A stretch of DNA of 64,000 bases from Gracilariopsis chorda (taxonomy: Eukaryota > Rhodophyta > Florideophyceae > Gracilariales > Gracilariaceae), in contig NBIV01000036.1 in the NCBI GenBank assembly GCA_003194525.1, forward strand, positions 248,001 to 312,000, given 5' to 3'. The translations under genes and the position numbers were made by a program. Numbering within the stretch: position 1 is the first letter of the stretch; each line of letters opens with the position of its first letter. Below the pieces are notes generated by a model. The model had not been told where the DNA came from, searched no databases, and was given only the letters and a program-made list of their open reading frames with translations. This document shows, piece by piece, positions 12,935 through 26,430 of the stretch.

Positions 12935-13158
12935 AGTTATAGGAACCATCGCGCCACAGCAAAACGCCAGAGTACCCACCCCATCGATCCACGGTTTGAA
13001 CGTCGCTCCTGTGACCAACAACTCAAAAAACACACCGTTTACGCCATTTTACAATCGAAGGCGACGCAAAAAAAGTCAAAATTGTCGCCAAACTAGCTCC
13101 ATCTGGAACGAGTTCTGGCAAAACGCAAGAAAAATCTCACACGACGTCCAAGGCACAC

Positions 13159-14052
13159 ATGAGCATTTCCCAACAATTGTACGGTCGTTCTGCATGCAGA
13201 ACCTCCACATTTCCTTCATGGGGTTTTATGGAAGAACTTGTAGAGCTCACACCCAACAACTTTGTTCAGTTGAAACAGGACGTGTGCGACATTGTTCGTA
13301 AACACGAGTACAATCATCTTCTCGAAGGTTCCCTCACACTAGTTACCAATGAAGATCACGAAGCAACAGTTAGTCATCGCCGAATCATAACCAAGAGTAT
13401 AATGCAGGAAGTTACTGATCTACTCGTGGACATCAACATATTGACACGGAAACCTCAACTTATTGTCCAGACTATTCGCCAAACTATCGAAAGCCATTCT
13501 GCAACCAACTACTTCAGCCTGACAACGGAAGACCTGAATTTAATTCGTACCGAATCCATAGCAGAGTTCATTCTGGCACACTTGGCTATCCACCGCAAGC
13601 AAATTGTGGCAAACACTCCTGTAGTATACAATGAAAGAGTCAAAATCAACTACATCCTACAAGGCCTGGTCAACGACCGTCGTGTTTCCCAACGGGCTCT
13701 CTCAGTAATGCTGGACTCTCCACCGATCAAGATCAAGGATAAACAACATCGCCTTGAACAGTACGAAAGCATTTTCAACCAACAAACGCCGATGCCGGGA
13801 CTAGTACCATTCATGGGACACACCAACGGGGGATCTGCACAGAACCTCTCTGGAACGCGAGGTCGAGGCCTAGGATGTGGTGGATACAGCAGCTTTGGAG
13901 GACGGGGTATTCAGCACACGATTGAAGAATTGAACAAGGAAATGGATGCGCTACAAACCACGGAATCACGATGCGGACGTGGTTGCTCCACAGCCAAACA
14001 AGCCTGTTCCACCAATGATGCCACATCTGCCGAAATTGTACAGGCCATGTAA
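13159..14052 (+). CDS. copia3 gag-like protein
   Basis: An open frame of up to 297 codons. It begins with a helical, charged region and ends with a Gly/Arg-rich tail (GTRGRGLGCGGYSSFGGRG) before a short Cys-containing end. The middle (residues about 80-220) follows the Copia gag pattern of long helices with spaced hydrophobic positions. The Gly-Arg tail probably binds RNA in place of, or next to, a zinc knuckle. It lies directly downstream of the copia3 5' LTR, as expected for gag. This is element coding sequence, not a host gene; I judge it a fossil along with the rest of copia3. Confidence 0.65.
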   Translation: MSISQQLYGRSACRTSTFPSWGFMEELVELTPNNFVQLKQDVCDIVRKHEYNHLLEGSLTLVTNEDHEATVSHRRIITKSIMQEVTDLLVDINILTRKPQLIVQTIRQTIESHSATNYFSLTTEDLNLIRTESIAEFILAHLAIHRKQIVANTPVVYNERVKINYILQGLVNDRRVSQRALSVMLDSPPIKIKDKQHRLEQYESIFNQQTPMPGLVPFMGHTNGGSAQNLSGTRGRGLGCGGYSSFGGRGIQHTIEELNKEMDALQTTESRCGRGCSTAKQACSTNDATSAEIVQAM

Positions 14053-14199
14053 GCACTAGAGTCATCCCCCCTCCGTCACCCGGCTAACAATATTACGCAG
14101 GGTACGTACACACTCGACTCCGCAGCACACCCAACAATCATTCAGCACAGTACGCCAGACGAAACTGATCTTCTTAGTCCCGTTTCAACACATACGGCT

Positions 14200-16612
14200 G
14201 CTTCAATCATCCAGACAACGAAGAAGGGAACTCTCCCCCTTTTAAGAGATACCGGAGCACAGATAACTATTCCGACGGTGACTAAGGACGACATTAAGTT
14301 AATCTAATATCGGTACACTTACTATCCAAACACCTTCGTCCAATCATATTTACACCCCAACATGCATTCACCCTCTGCAGAACACTACCGCTGAAAGCCC
14401 TTGCCACTACATCCTAGACCACCAATTGCTACACTCTCAACATCAAAAAGCACGATAGCCCAGCCAAAAACTGCATATATGAAACGTCCAACTCCTTCAT
14501 ATCATTAGAACCAACTAAATGTGCTTGCCTTCCTTCTCCTCTCCCATCCACAACCACACCAAGGATAATCAGCACCAAACGACCGAAAGGACGTCCTTCA
14601 TTTCGACCAAAACCGCTAGCAGTAACCTGTTCCATCCCATCGTATACCCAAGATGACGACAAAACCAATACTCTCCACATATGGCACCTTATCTTTACTC
14701 ATGCACCCTCCATCAAAATAGCCTCACTCGTTGCCCCTAAACACATAAGCAATGCAGCTCTACGCGCCATAGAACAAACTGATTTATCCTCCAGTGGTTG
14801 CTTACAGGGCAGAATCAAACGGCGACCATATTCGAAACGATCTCACAACTACCAAGTTGGAAAGGTAATCACTTCTGAAATCTTTGGACCTATGCCACAT
14901 ACATCGACACACAACAATCGATACTTCACAAACTTCATCGAACTCTTCAGTCGCTACATTTACTTCCAATTGTTTCCTAACAGAAAATCCCTGCATCAAG
15001 TTCTGCCGTTCGTAATGAGGCTCTTCCAAAATGGATAGGGATGCACGCCGTCCATATTTCGATCTGAAAATGCTAAGGAGTGTCTCAGCAAAATCATCCC
15101 ATAATTCTTTCACAAAAATGGCCTCCTCCAGTTCACCTCAACCCCCGATACACTGCTACAGAATGCGATAGCAGAACGAATAAATCAAACCCTTGCTCCG
15201 TGGCACTAGCAAACCCCATACATAGCAAGCTGGGCTATGGAATATGTCTGTTGTAGTTGTAGGAAGAATGTGTCAATGAGTTAGCGGCTAGGATCCGCTA
15301 CCAGATAGTCGTCGATGTTGAGGCATATGATTTTTTAGTATGTAAGAGATCTGCGTGCAATGAATAGAGCTGGATCATCGGGTGATTGGGTATATCCGAG
15401 AGCCGTTAAACATTTCCATGTTTGCTCGAGGAAATAATGACCAGCTGATCGCGTTCCGCGTAAGTTGAGCAGTAGTTGACCACCTGGCTCTTGGTTTGCG
15501 TAGGATTCATCAAAGCGCGGGTGTTGTTTGACGTACACAGGATTGTAGTGTCGATACTTTTCGTGTGTCCACGCGGATGATATGTCGAAATGTTCAAGCA
15601 TGGGTTTTTGTTCTACAGCAAGAGCAAAGATGAGGCGTACGGAATGCTTGTGTTAGAGATGTGCTGCGGTTTCGTTGAGATTAAAGTCTGCTTGACGGAT
15701 CCTTCAGTTGCCTCGTATTGAGCACCTGGCTTTGTGCCCTATAAAGAAGCTCCTGTTGTTCCGGGTGTAACGGTATGTTATTGGTCATGGAATGAGGCGT
15801 TTGGGAAGTTCTGTCTTGGGGAGTCATTTTATGGCGGGTAATCTGTCCAGCTTGTCCAGTTCTTCATTATAAGCTCTGCACCATTCAAGTGCGTCCGAGT
15901 ATTGCGCGGATTGTTTCCGAGATGCTGGGAGTGGAGTGTGTGTTGTGATGTCTGATGGAGTTTTGTGCGGAATTTGACTTTTGAATGCCCTTGATTGGCT
16001 GGCAGCGGGGTTGTAGTGGATGTTGTAAGGATGGAAGTTACCACATGGGACCTGAATGTATGTACCTGTTCCGATGGCCATGAAGATGATGTTGTGGGGA
16101 CTGATGCCGTACATGTAACGGCATGGCAACTCTCAACTGTCTAATTTGGTGTGTTTGATGTCTTCTACTAGAAGATATGCATACCGCAGTCGGGCAAAGG
16201 CAAAAAGAGCACTGGGGTTCTCTGGTGAGCCGAGAAAAGCTTCATGAGTTGTCTGGCCTGTTTTAGTACGCGGGGAGAGGTTGGATTTGTATGCAGTGTC
16301 CCTGACTGCATCTTCCCAGTGTTCATCAGAAGGCTTGGCACTCCAACAAAGTACTTAGGATGGAACATCACTACGCAACCATGCTATGCAATTACTCTAA
16401 CACAAACCACCACCATATACTATCTTCTCACAGTTACTGGCCTGCAAAACGCTAACACCGAGACTACCCCGTACACGTAGGGTCTAGGATTTCCCCCCCC
16501 AAGCCAGAAAGATACGCCAGCGACACAGTCCAAGTCTATATACGCTCAAGTAGTCGGACGTCTGCATCGGCTTGCAGACGGCACACGCCCTGACATTGCA
16601 TTTGTAACATCG
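14200..16612. pseudogene. copia3 protease / integrase / RT region, rearranged
   Basis: Plus-strand parts include a protease-like LLRDTGAQITIPT (about 14,235) and an integrase core (14,802-15,230, with FGPMPHTSTHNNRYF). RT parts are partly on the minus strand (15,335-16,371, with FDISSAWTHEKY and YTQSPDDPALFIARR) and partly on the plus strand (16,338-16,612, with KYLGWNI and RPDIAFVTSIL). All belong to one Copia pol. Broken fossil. Confidence 0.65.
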
Positions 16613-16618
16613 ATACTA

Positions 16619-17152
16619 TGGTACAACCAATTAGGTGTCAAGTACTAGTGGGGTAGTCCGGTTGGAAAACCTTCGGTGGGAGCGTGAAGAGGGCTCGATC
16701 TGAAGGGAGGAAATTGGGTAACCGAATGGGGGTGGCAGCAGCAAGCAACTAGGGGCAAAATATAACCATGCTGGTTTACCGTAACCAATTGGTAGTGCTG
16801 GTAATATGGCATACACGTGTTAGTAAAGCCTGAATAGTTTTAGCTAAACCAAGAGGTTGACTGTAGAAACCAGTTGGTATCATACTAAGCCTAGAGGTGC
16901 TTACCTTTACTATTCTTGGTGAGGTAGCGCTGCACCCACTTTAAAGGTTAGCAAGACTCAACTTCAGGTGCACTGGGCTATGTGGCATACGTTGGGGACG
17001 GCCATAGTGGCCTGGCCCCACACCACCGTACCGGGATGTCACTACCTATATAAAATAATTAAATAAATTAGTAAACTAACTAGTTAGCCACTCTAACTCA
17101 CGTGGCACACTCAACAATTGGTCCACCGCGCGTTGCCCTGCCCATGTGGTCA
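16619..17152 (-). repeat. gypsy1 3' LTR
   Basis: On the minus strand it runs from TGACCACATGG to GGTTGTACCA. Just inside it (about 17,156-17,190) the minus strand has the G-rich polypurine candidate GGTAGGAGGGGGGT. Confidence 0.8.
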
Positions 17153-17690
17153 GATCCCACTGTATTGCAGACCCCCCTCCTACCGACAGGCACGCCCTCC
17201 TTTCTGTGCACCGTGACCCAGTGGGCAGTGTCGGTGAACCAGTTTTGGCGGCAACTCTGGCGCGTGGCGCAGCGTGTGTAGCCATTTGGTAATGGCCTCG
17301 ACGGTCGGCCGTGCATCTTCATTGCGGTAGATCCAGACCGGAGGTTTCCCACTTGGCCTCAACAACCCATCCCATACCCGTTGGCCACCTGAATCTTCGG
17401 AATAGCGCAACACCCACTTCAGTGGTTGGTCCTTTTCGTTCCTTTCGGTTGACTTCTGTCCGTGGGCACGTCCACGACAGCAAAAATTTCACCCGTTAGT
17501 CTGCTGAAAACTTGAATTTGAGCTTCCAATTCAAGTTTTCAGTTCCTTGCATTAGAAGCCTCTACCTCCGGTCAGTATTACCTCTTCGGTCTATTGTGGG
17601 TGAGACGTAGGCGCGCCATGAGAATGGCAGTTGCTCTTCCTCCCAATTGGTTAGTCCTAGTTTGACACGTCATGCGTCCCACCCAGAGAA

Positions 17691-19517
17691 GTGGTGAGCC
17701 TTTTGGACTTGGAAGAGCGAGAGGCCTCGCCAGCGCATCCACAGATTGATTCTGCGGAGGCGCCACCGCGGCGTCCTGCTCCTCTCACGACAACACAAGA
17801 CATCGATTCCGAGGGGGATGGACCAGATACCCACTCAGTTTACTCCGAGCAGAGGGAATCGTCTTCCACCCTTCGGCGTTTCCTCCGTGCATCGAGGCCG
17901 CTCACTAATGTGTTGCTGCCAAGCAATGGGGCTCCTTCAGCAGTCACCAAACCAGGTCCCGATCCCTATTTTACCACTCGGAACGACTGCCCTGGTCTGT
18001 CTCTTTCCTCTTCGCCAACTGTATTTCACACAAGCCCAATTGGTTTGGCGTCCGCAATGAGTCATCACCCTCGGATGAGTCCCTACGGGGGCATTTCGAA
18101 ACGGGTTACTCGCTCTCAATCCCGGGGAGGTGGGCACGCTCCCAGTAATGGTCAAGACCGTGGTCGCAGACACCCTTTGGCTTCTCAGAGCAACTATCCA
18201 GACCCAGTTTCGATTCCTGGGACTTCTCACACCACTCCGACAGCTGTTGCTGTTTCTTCTATGGGTCAACCGAGTCCGCGTTTTCTTCCCGTTGGTGAAC
18301 TATTTCACCGCCAAGGTGGTTATGAAACCGCTCTGGAGGACGTGAACCACCGCATCTTCGATTCCAATTATTAGCCTATCAATACCAACTCCGTTCAGAC
18401 TCCGAAGGAATACCGTCTACCCTCCGTGGACACCTATGTAACTAATAGCCGAATGGATTGCATACGCCTAACGCAGAGTATCACCTAAAGGGCTCCACCA
18501 CCCCCTGGTAGCCGAAACCAGCAGCTCAACCGATCGGCGGTGCTTGATTTCAAGCGGCGTCATACACCCTCCGTGTTTTCCATACCTCCGATGGTTCCGT
18601 CTGAATTTTGCCTTGGACGTGGTCTCAAAGAGGTGAGCTACTTCCACCGAATGGTTTGGTTCCTATACGATATGGGTCCCCATTCTTTGGCCGTGTGGTA
18701 TGAATTTGACTTGGTTTGCTCCGAAAAACCGTTGCATACCAACTGGTTCATTGACCGTGAAATGTGGGCTGTGGAATCAGCTGACGAGTCCCGCCTTCGT
18801 CACTGCCGGGCCAACGTGCGGAATATGCACACGTACAATCTAGTTAAATTATTCTTGCCGGATGATGCGATGCGCCATAAGATGTATGTGTAACGACCAA
18901 TGTAGTTGGCGCACTACGAAGTACGCCAGTGCTTGGACGTCCCAATCTCTCCGGTTTCTGCCTACTTCGGCAATGCTATTATAGATAGGCCTCCTTTTGC
19001 AGGTACCGTTTGGACCATTGCCCTTGCGGAGTTTGCCACCATGACGGCTCTTCTATCCCTCCAGACAGCTCTAGAGGGCGTGACATGGCCTGCCTGCTCT
19101 AATGATCCTACCTTTCTGGCTCACGCTCTGTATCCTTTTAGTCGTATCTATTGTATGTCGAAGCACCTGGTGGAGATTGTACGCGACGAACGTGGCGTAG
19201 AAAACCTGGTAAGAGATACACCGTCCTCGTGCAAAGAGCTCACCGGCATTTTGGATGCAGCTGAAAACTGCTCCTGGAGAGCAGGGACGGTATGGACGGT
19301 ATGGAACCACAAAACACTCCGCGTAGCTAAGCCGATGGAGGAGGGCCTCCCAGTTCATCTCGTAGATCAGGGATATGGGGACCACGCGGACGTTGCTATG
19401 CCCAAATCGGTTATAGAGTCCCCTGCAGTGCCTGCGAGCGTCCCCGTGGCGGCCACTTCACCTACTATGGTCGCGCCTACTACTGGTCGCGTTCATCCCT
19501 CCACTCCAGTTCGTTAG
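17691..19517 (+). pseudogene. gypsy1 antisense ORF (opposite to gag-pol), broken
   Basis: Plus-strand coding-like sequence covers the space between the gypsy1 chromodomain and its 3' LTR, opposite in sense to gag-pol. The first part (17,691-18,374) is rich in Ser, Pro, Thr and Arg, suggesting a disordered N-terminal region. The later parts (18,540-18,893 and 18,906-19,517) look globular, with many Trp, Tyr and Phe. A core at about 18,951-19,043 (PVSAYFG then VWTIALAEFA) matches a core in the gypsy2 antisense ORF (PVITYLG then LWSVVATEWA) with nearly equal spacing. I recognise no known domain. Broken in a few places. Confidence 0.6.
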
Positions 19518-20429
19518 CTATTGCTGTTCCATTCCGATCCGTTCCGGTGTTCGGCCCTTTGGTAACACGCGATGGCGGGCACCTCGACAGTATCAAAAGT
19601 GCTTTACACTGACTCCATCATAGTTTTATACGGTGCTTCAACAAACAAGCTCCTCCGCATGCCATTGCGGCCATTGATGCCTTGACCAGTTACCTTCCAG
19701 TCTTGGCACAGCAGGAGGCTCAAAAAGATGGTCTCCGCTGCTTCCGTGACCAATTCCAGCACGCGCTGTACCAGGTGGGGACGTAACATGTGGGAGCTCT
19801 TTCCAAGGTAATTGACGATACGCCCGCGGCTAGTACGTCTTATAACCAACAGGCTGCCGTGGGGCTGACTCAACCATTTGTTGTTTCGACCATGACCACA
19901 CGAACCGACTTCCAGCTACCAACTTCCTACGGCTTAAATTCCCATTCAGGTGTTCCGTCCATGGCTCTATTCGGTACGGCATCACCTTTGGCTTAACCGA
20001 CGCAGACCCATCCGGTGTATATCAATCGTCCTCCACCAGTTCTGGCTACACAGAGTTTACAGGCTAGTCAAGCCCGTCCCTCGACTGTTCCGTCTCCTAT
20101 GGCAGGAAATACTCCTGGTGGTAGCTCCAGTGCCATTGGGTCGGCCGGTAGCCGGCATAGCCGGGGATGGAATCTGCCCAGGCCTAAGATGCCTCTCGGT
20201 CAGGGAAGTAGACATGGCGGGTAAGGTACTTGATCTCCGTCTCGTTATGTTCCTTAAAATGCGGTTTCTTCGTCGCCTTTGCACAATCTTTTCAGTGCCA
20301 ACATGCGTAAATGTTTTCTGATGTTGGCCGAGTTGTTGTTAGTTCCTTTTTAGTTATTCACCTCATGGCATTGCTTCAATAATTTCTCCCCTTCCCCCTC
20401 CTTACATTTCATGCACGGCATAGAAGTTG

Positions 20430-20610
20430 AGGGATCCAGTTGGTGGTGTTTCATTTCGTTTGCGCCAATTCCATATGAGGACGTTACTGGGTACGTGTTG
20501 GGACGGTTCCATGGTGTCATGGAACGCCATCCGCCCATACAACCGTACACAATACCGAGTTCCCTACATGGTGAACTCGTGACCGACGATAGATTCAATG
20601 ACCTTTTCTG
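20430..20610 (-). pseudogene. gypsy1 chromodomain
   Basis: The minus-strand frame carries IESIVGHEF, RYCVRLYGR, then TMEPSQHVP. This follows the chromodomain pattern in which a WEP..HL motif closes the fold, and it lines up with the gypsy2 chromodomain (VDRLVGHTW, YRVRWYGY, TWEPIEHLP). Chromoviruses use this domain to steer integration to marked chromatin. Fossil. Confidence 0.65.
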
Positions 20611-20929
20611 TTTGTGATGGTACATTTCCAAGAGGCTGTGTTGCTTTCCCTTGTGGTAGTGTTCCATTTCCAGTCAGTGAAGCAGTGGGAGCGACCGTAG
20701 GGTCAGCGATTACCGTCTTTGGTCCAACTGGTTTAGTGCTCCCAGCAGGTGACAGACTAAAAGCCGAGTCCCTGGGAGCTTTTTGTTCCAGTGCGGTTGA
20801 TGGAGCCGGAGCAAGGTTGCTCTGTGTCCCATCGAGAACTTTGGATGGTACTTTGGCCTAAGGGGCTCTTGAAACCCGATCCGCTGAAACGGTGTTCTCT
20901 AAACCTTCTTCCGGGATGGTTACCAGGTG

Positions 20930-23900
20930 TTAATCTGCTTGTATAAGCTCGTAAGGACCAGTTGACTTCAGCAGTGGCTTGTAGTTTATCTCCTCCGCTA
21001 CCATCCGGTCACCTTTGTCGTGCTTCGGCTGTGGCAAATCACCACTTGGTGGGACATCCATGAAAACGAAGTCCCTGAATTCTACGTTGGTAATTCCTTT
21101 CACCTTCTGCTCGAAGTATTTCTTGTACCACTCCTGGACTGCGGTCATCTTTGATATTGCTACCGCAAGGGTGTCCATCAACTTTCGTAGGATATCCCTC
21201 TTCACCTGAGTGGCAGATTGTGTCCCAGAAGCACGGTGGTTTGCCGGACCAGCTTGGACAATAATACCTGGATGATGTCGTGACAAAACCAAATCAAAGG
21301 GAGTGGTTCCCGTTAAGCGATGTAAATGTAGGTTGTAGGCGTACGGAAGGGCTTTAATAACACAGCCCCATCCGTTTTGTGTTCAGCTCCGTAATGACGT
21401 AATCGTTCCAAAAGGGTTTTGTTAAACCTTTCCACTTGCTCATTGGTCTGGGAGTGGTACGCAGTCGCGTAATAGTGCTTCAAACCTAAAATTATACAAA
21501 ATGATTCGAGAAACTTCGAAGTCAAGTTAGAAACATTATCGGTGAGAAGATAGAGTGGAGAACCGTACGGATATACCCAATGGTTTAGAAATACTTCCGC
21601 TAGAACCAATGAGGTTGTGCTCTTGAAGTAGACTGGCCTCGGGAGCGTCGTAAACCGAATGGTGATTACCATGGCGGACGTATATCCTTTTGAGGTTTTG
21701 GGAAGTGGTACCAATACGTCAATAGCAATGAATGCCTCGGGGCCAGCCGCAGGGAATAGCTTCATAGACTTACGATGTTTTCGAATACCCCCACGGGTTT
21801 TAACGCAGTAAGTGCATCTAGCCACATAGGTATAGACCTCGTAAGCAAGCAGGGTTCAGTAGAAGTCTCTCCTTAGGGAGTAGTAGATTCATGTACCTCC
21901 CAGGTAGTCTGCCAATCGTGGCCGGTGAGCCAAGTGTAGAAGCTTTTGGCGAAGCGGCTCCGGAAAGACCTCTTGGAGCAGGCCATCTAAAGTCGATCTC
22001 CTGAATGAATAGCCTTATTGGTTCACATCGAACTGCGTATCTTTCCGCCCAAAAAGGTGTTGCAATTACTTGCAATACCTATCGGTTTCTTGCTCTCACA
22101 AGAGTTTCTCTTTGCTAATAGGGGAATATTCCTCCTCCTCTACTGCAAAAACTCAACTCACTGCATCATCTGCGCCGATAGCCTAATGGTAGTCTTCTTC
22201 TTCATCCAAGAAGTTACGTGCTTTAGTTTTCTCTCCCTGTTCAGCCCTAACCAATTGGAAATTGAAGCACAGAATATCGTCCTCCACCGATTTCTTTTAT
22301 AACCCATTCGTATTCAAGCGTGGAATGGCATCTCCCACGTTATGCAGTACCCATGGGCGGTATTGTACCTCATACTAAAACTCTGAGAGTCTCAACGTCC
22401 ATCCGGCTAGCCATCCCGAAGCGTCTGTGACGCCCAGTATTCACTTTAAGACATCTTGATCTGTCTGCAGGGTAAACTTCGTTCCATATAGGTAAGTACG
22501 GAGCATCAGCATGCTACACACCACCTCTAGGCATTACTTGTCTGTCACTGTGTAGTTCTGCTCTGTTCTGGTGAGCGCCCTACCCCAGTAACCGATTGGT
22601 GCCTTGCTGTCATCCGCTAGTTCCTGAATAAGGCAGCATCCTACCTGAACGGAAGACGGGTCCTTATTAAGGGTGTAGTCATAGCCAGACTTGGGTGAAG
22701 CCATTATTGGTGGGGAGATCAAGGCAGCTTTCAGTTTCTGAAAAGCTTCGATCTTGTTCTCCTCAAGGTATCCAAACGGATCTTGTTGTCTCCTTCGCAG
22801 TTTCCTATTAAGGAGAGCTGCAATCTTAGCAAACCCCTTGATAAACCGACGTTACACATTGCATAAACCAATGAAGGAGCGGATATCAGTTTGGGTGTGT
22901 GGGAGCCTAGCTCCCTGAACCGCTCAGATATCTCTCTCGGCTACCTGTAGGCGTCCTGGGCTCATCATATGGCCCAAATACTCCACATTTTGGTGGAAGA
23001 ACATAAATTTGAGTAACTTGAGCGTCACCTCTGCATCCTTCAGGAGCTAGAGCACCGTTCGGACGTGCCCAAAGTGCTCTTCAACCGATCGAGAATAGAT
23101 GAATACGTCATCTATATACACTAGCGCTGTCTGACATCTTATCTTCGATAGGATTATGTCCAGAGCTCTCTGAAACGTAGCGAGGGCGTTCTGTACACCA
23201 AATGGTATTCGCAGGAAACGGAAGAGACCAGCATGGCAGGTGAATGCAGTCTCGTCCCTATCCTCCTCAGGTGTCTCCAATTCCTAGTAACTGCAATTGG
23301 CATCCAGTGTGGTGAAGACTTTCGCATCCCCGAGGGAATCGATAAATTCGTCCATTCTGGGTATCGGATACGAACCCTGACCGTAACGGCATTTAGTTTT
23401 CGAAAGTCGATAAAAAACCGCATTCTGATGTCTCTTTTCTTCTGAACCAATACGACTGGGCTGGCCCACTCCACATATGCGTGCTTAATTACCCCTTTCT
23501 TGAACATCCTTTCCACCTCTTGGATTTCAACATGTTGGGCTTTCAGACCTGCCCGATATGGTAGGTGGTGTATCGGCTTGGCTCCAGGCATAAAGTCCAT
23601 ACGGTGTTGCGTGGCCTTGTAATACCACTAAGTGCCCTGAAGACTTGGCACTGAACATATTCAATAGTTCGAGGATGCCGTCCTTACAAGGATTCCCTTC
23701 GCACTCTATGGGTACTTCCTCTTTCCAATTGGTATTTTTGTCCTGTGTCGGTGTTGCTTCGGCACTTGCCAGCATGGTTGAGTTATTGTTTTCCGCAGTT
23801 GGCTTCCCCCCTCCTTAAGGTGGTGTTCTCTAAACGACCGTAATGGTGTCAGGGCAAATATGATAGCCAGAGCAGGAGATGCGATTCCAACAACGGTGTT

Positions 23901-24466
23901 TTTGGTAATTTGATTGTATGGTTGCTGGAGTTGCTTAAGCATACCTGAAAGGTTTGATTGGGTATATTGTCCACGATTCCGCTTGCCATCATCATTATGT
24001 GGCGTTCCAATATTTTATGGGGGCTTTCTAGTGTTAGAAAACCTGATCGGTCGCATACTACTTCGGCTACCACTTGGTGCATGGGCGGAATTCGAATGGA
24101 CTCCGCCAATCGAACCTTATTGGATACTGTCGCCCACAGGGTTTTCTGTCTCGGACCTGATGCGGTTCTCGATTTTTGACGACCTAAAATGGCGACTCTT
24201 GGACCCTTATGGAACAAAACTGTTCTAGGACGAGGCGAAATTACCCGGACATAGTTGTTTATGCGTGTAGTTCCAAGGATACAATCCGTTGCCAATTGTT
24301 CGATCAAGATAAATTGTACCCAGACCGTAAGGTCTCTCTCGGTTACCATATGGTCTACACCTCCGCAGACCGCTAATGGTGGCTTATTTGTATCCAACAA
24401 AAGGGTTTTGATGGTACTCGGTGTTACCCTTTCCAATACCTTTGGGGATAGGAACTTCGCATTCAC
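20930..24466 (-). pseudogene. gypsy1 protease-RT-RNase H-integrase region
   Basis: In minus-strand order: protease-like part (24,466-23,849), RT (23,600-23,047, with RFFIDFRKLNAVTV, FRIPFGVQNALATFQ and palm TALVYIDDVFIYS), RNase H piece (22,722-22,534), and integrase (22,075-20,930, with DVLVPLPKTSKGYTSAM and AYHSQTNEQVERFNK). The domain order and motifs are Ty3/Gypsy. Fossil with many breaks. Confidence 0.8.
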
Positions 24467-24608
24467 CAGGTTCCGTCCAGCTCAAGTATTCAATATAGAG
24501 GTACACAGAACCAAATGGTTAAAAGAAAATCCAAGGGTGATTTTTACATTGTAGTTATAACGTTTCAGAAAACAAATAGTTACCAATTGGTCTTCTACTG
24601 CTTCCTCT

Positions 24609-26430
24609 TCAGTTACCACAGGGCGAACATCCAAACAAGAACCAGCTGGTGCCGGTCAGCCTTCCGAATGGGACCGGTTGGGATTGGCCTGCGGCCCAGT
24701 CTTTAGGCTTTTCCAGCATGTTGTGGTACGGGGGCGGCTTCCTCTGCCGTCTCCGCACCGGTGACCAGAAAACCTGTTCATTTCGAGGAGATTGATTATC
24801 CTGAACCTGTCGGTTTCCGCCCGCTTGGCCAAATAACACCTGATGGTTTCGCTGACGCACCTGTAGGAGGGCTGCACTGACCTGACGGGTGCCATTAGCA
24901 CATGTCGTAGCCAAGTGGTGAGGTGACACGCAAAAACAACAAAGGAGATTCCCAGTGGTTGGATCCCTCAAAGCCACACAGGTTCCGCGCATTGGCGTCC
25001 TGTCCATCGGTTGGAAACCCGCCGTATGGTACGAAGACCACTGACTCTGGGTTGGGGGCCTAGCACTTGGTTGTATCGCGAGTACCTGTTGGTCATGGAC
25101 AGACACCTGCGTGGCTCCCGTCACCACCTTCGAGGGTGATGCTACCATTGGGGACGTCCATGCAGATGAAGGAGACACCGATGCGGTTGCGGGCTTGGTG
25201 TGTACCAAGTGGACCGTGAATCCAAATTGTGTGACATCGTGCGCCGTGCCGTCTGAAGGTGACCAATAATCCACCTCCAGGAGCCTCTGTTTCAGCATAT
25301 CATTGCCAGCCTTGAGAACCGTACTGGGCTGTCTTTGACCGGCTCGGTGAGTGTCTCCAAGGGCTTGCTCATATCGCACGAGCTCGTTATAGTCCACATT
25401 TTGGTTTGCCACGATGTAATATCACACCTGCGACCTAATGGCTATGTGGATGTTATAAGCTAACAATGACTTTAACGGCGTGGAGCTGAATACAATACCA
25501 CACTAGGAGGCCATCGCCAACAAAGACCTCGCCAAATCCATTTCGGTTGGTCCTGACGTCTGATGGTAACCTAGAAGCTCAGCGTAAGCTTCCAGAATAA
25601 CCTCATCGGTCTCGTAGGTTTCCAAAAGGTAGTTGACGACCTGCGGATAAGTTCGAAGCATTTCCGTTTGGTCTTCATCCACTGCCATGGTGTTTCCTTG
25701 CATCCTACTATGTAGCAAGGATGTGGCCTGCTTCTTCAAGTAGAACTGTAATAAAGACATGGCGGCACCTTCTGAAAAACCATTCTGGTCACAAGCAATC
25801 TTGAAAATTTAAAGGAAATCAATGATGGCAATGGGATCATCACCTGTGAAGGTAGTATCACCCATTTCGAAACCGAGCCGTTTTTACTGCTTGGTAATCT
25901 TGTGAGCCACCTGTGAGGTATACTCAAAATCCAGATTCCGTAATTTGTACCTCCTTTAGTCAACCACCTTGGTGAATAAGTCGTTCAACGGCCGAAAACA
26001 CCTCCAGGTCCGAAGCCGTATCGGACTCACTGTCATCGGATGAGTCATGCCGTCTGGTCTTTCCTTTACGGTTTTTCTTCACCTTCCGACGGTGTTTTTC
26101 GTTCCTCATTTTCCAACGTTCACGGTGCTCGTCACTCTCCGACGGCTCCATATCGGTCCTGGAGTCCAAGTAGTCAGGGACTGACCCATGGCCCTTTATT
26201 CTTCTCCTATTGGTCTTCTTCTTTCCTTTTGGTCTCCGTTACCCCTCATTCTCCAAGCTCGACGAACCACCATCATCAGGATTTTCTTCTTTGGGTCCTT
26301 GCTTGGCTCTACCAGGTGGTTCCAAAAGGTATACATTGTACAACTTCGTTGAATGAGCTCGCCCACAACTTGGATTAAGACCTGCAATGGCGGGGATAGG
26401 TCGATAACGTGGCTACCCATTAGCGGCACG
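24609..26430 (-). pseudogene. gypsy1 gag region
   Basis: Minus-strand segments include a highly charged stretch (26,169-25,960), a gag-like helical part (25,760-25,503) and a C-terminal part (25,412-24,609) with the CCHC-type knuckle CCFCVSPHHLATTC. It is placed between the 5' leader and protease, as gag should be. Fossil. Confidence 0.65.
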
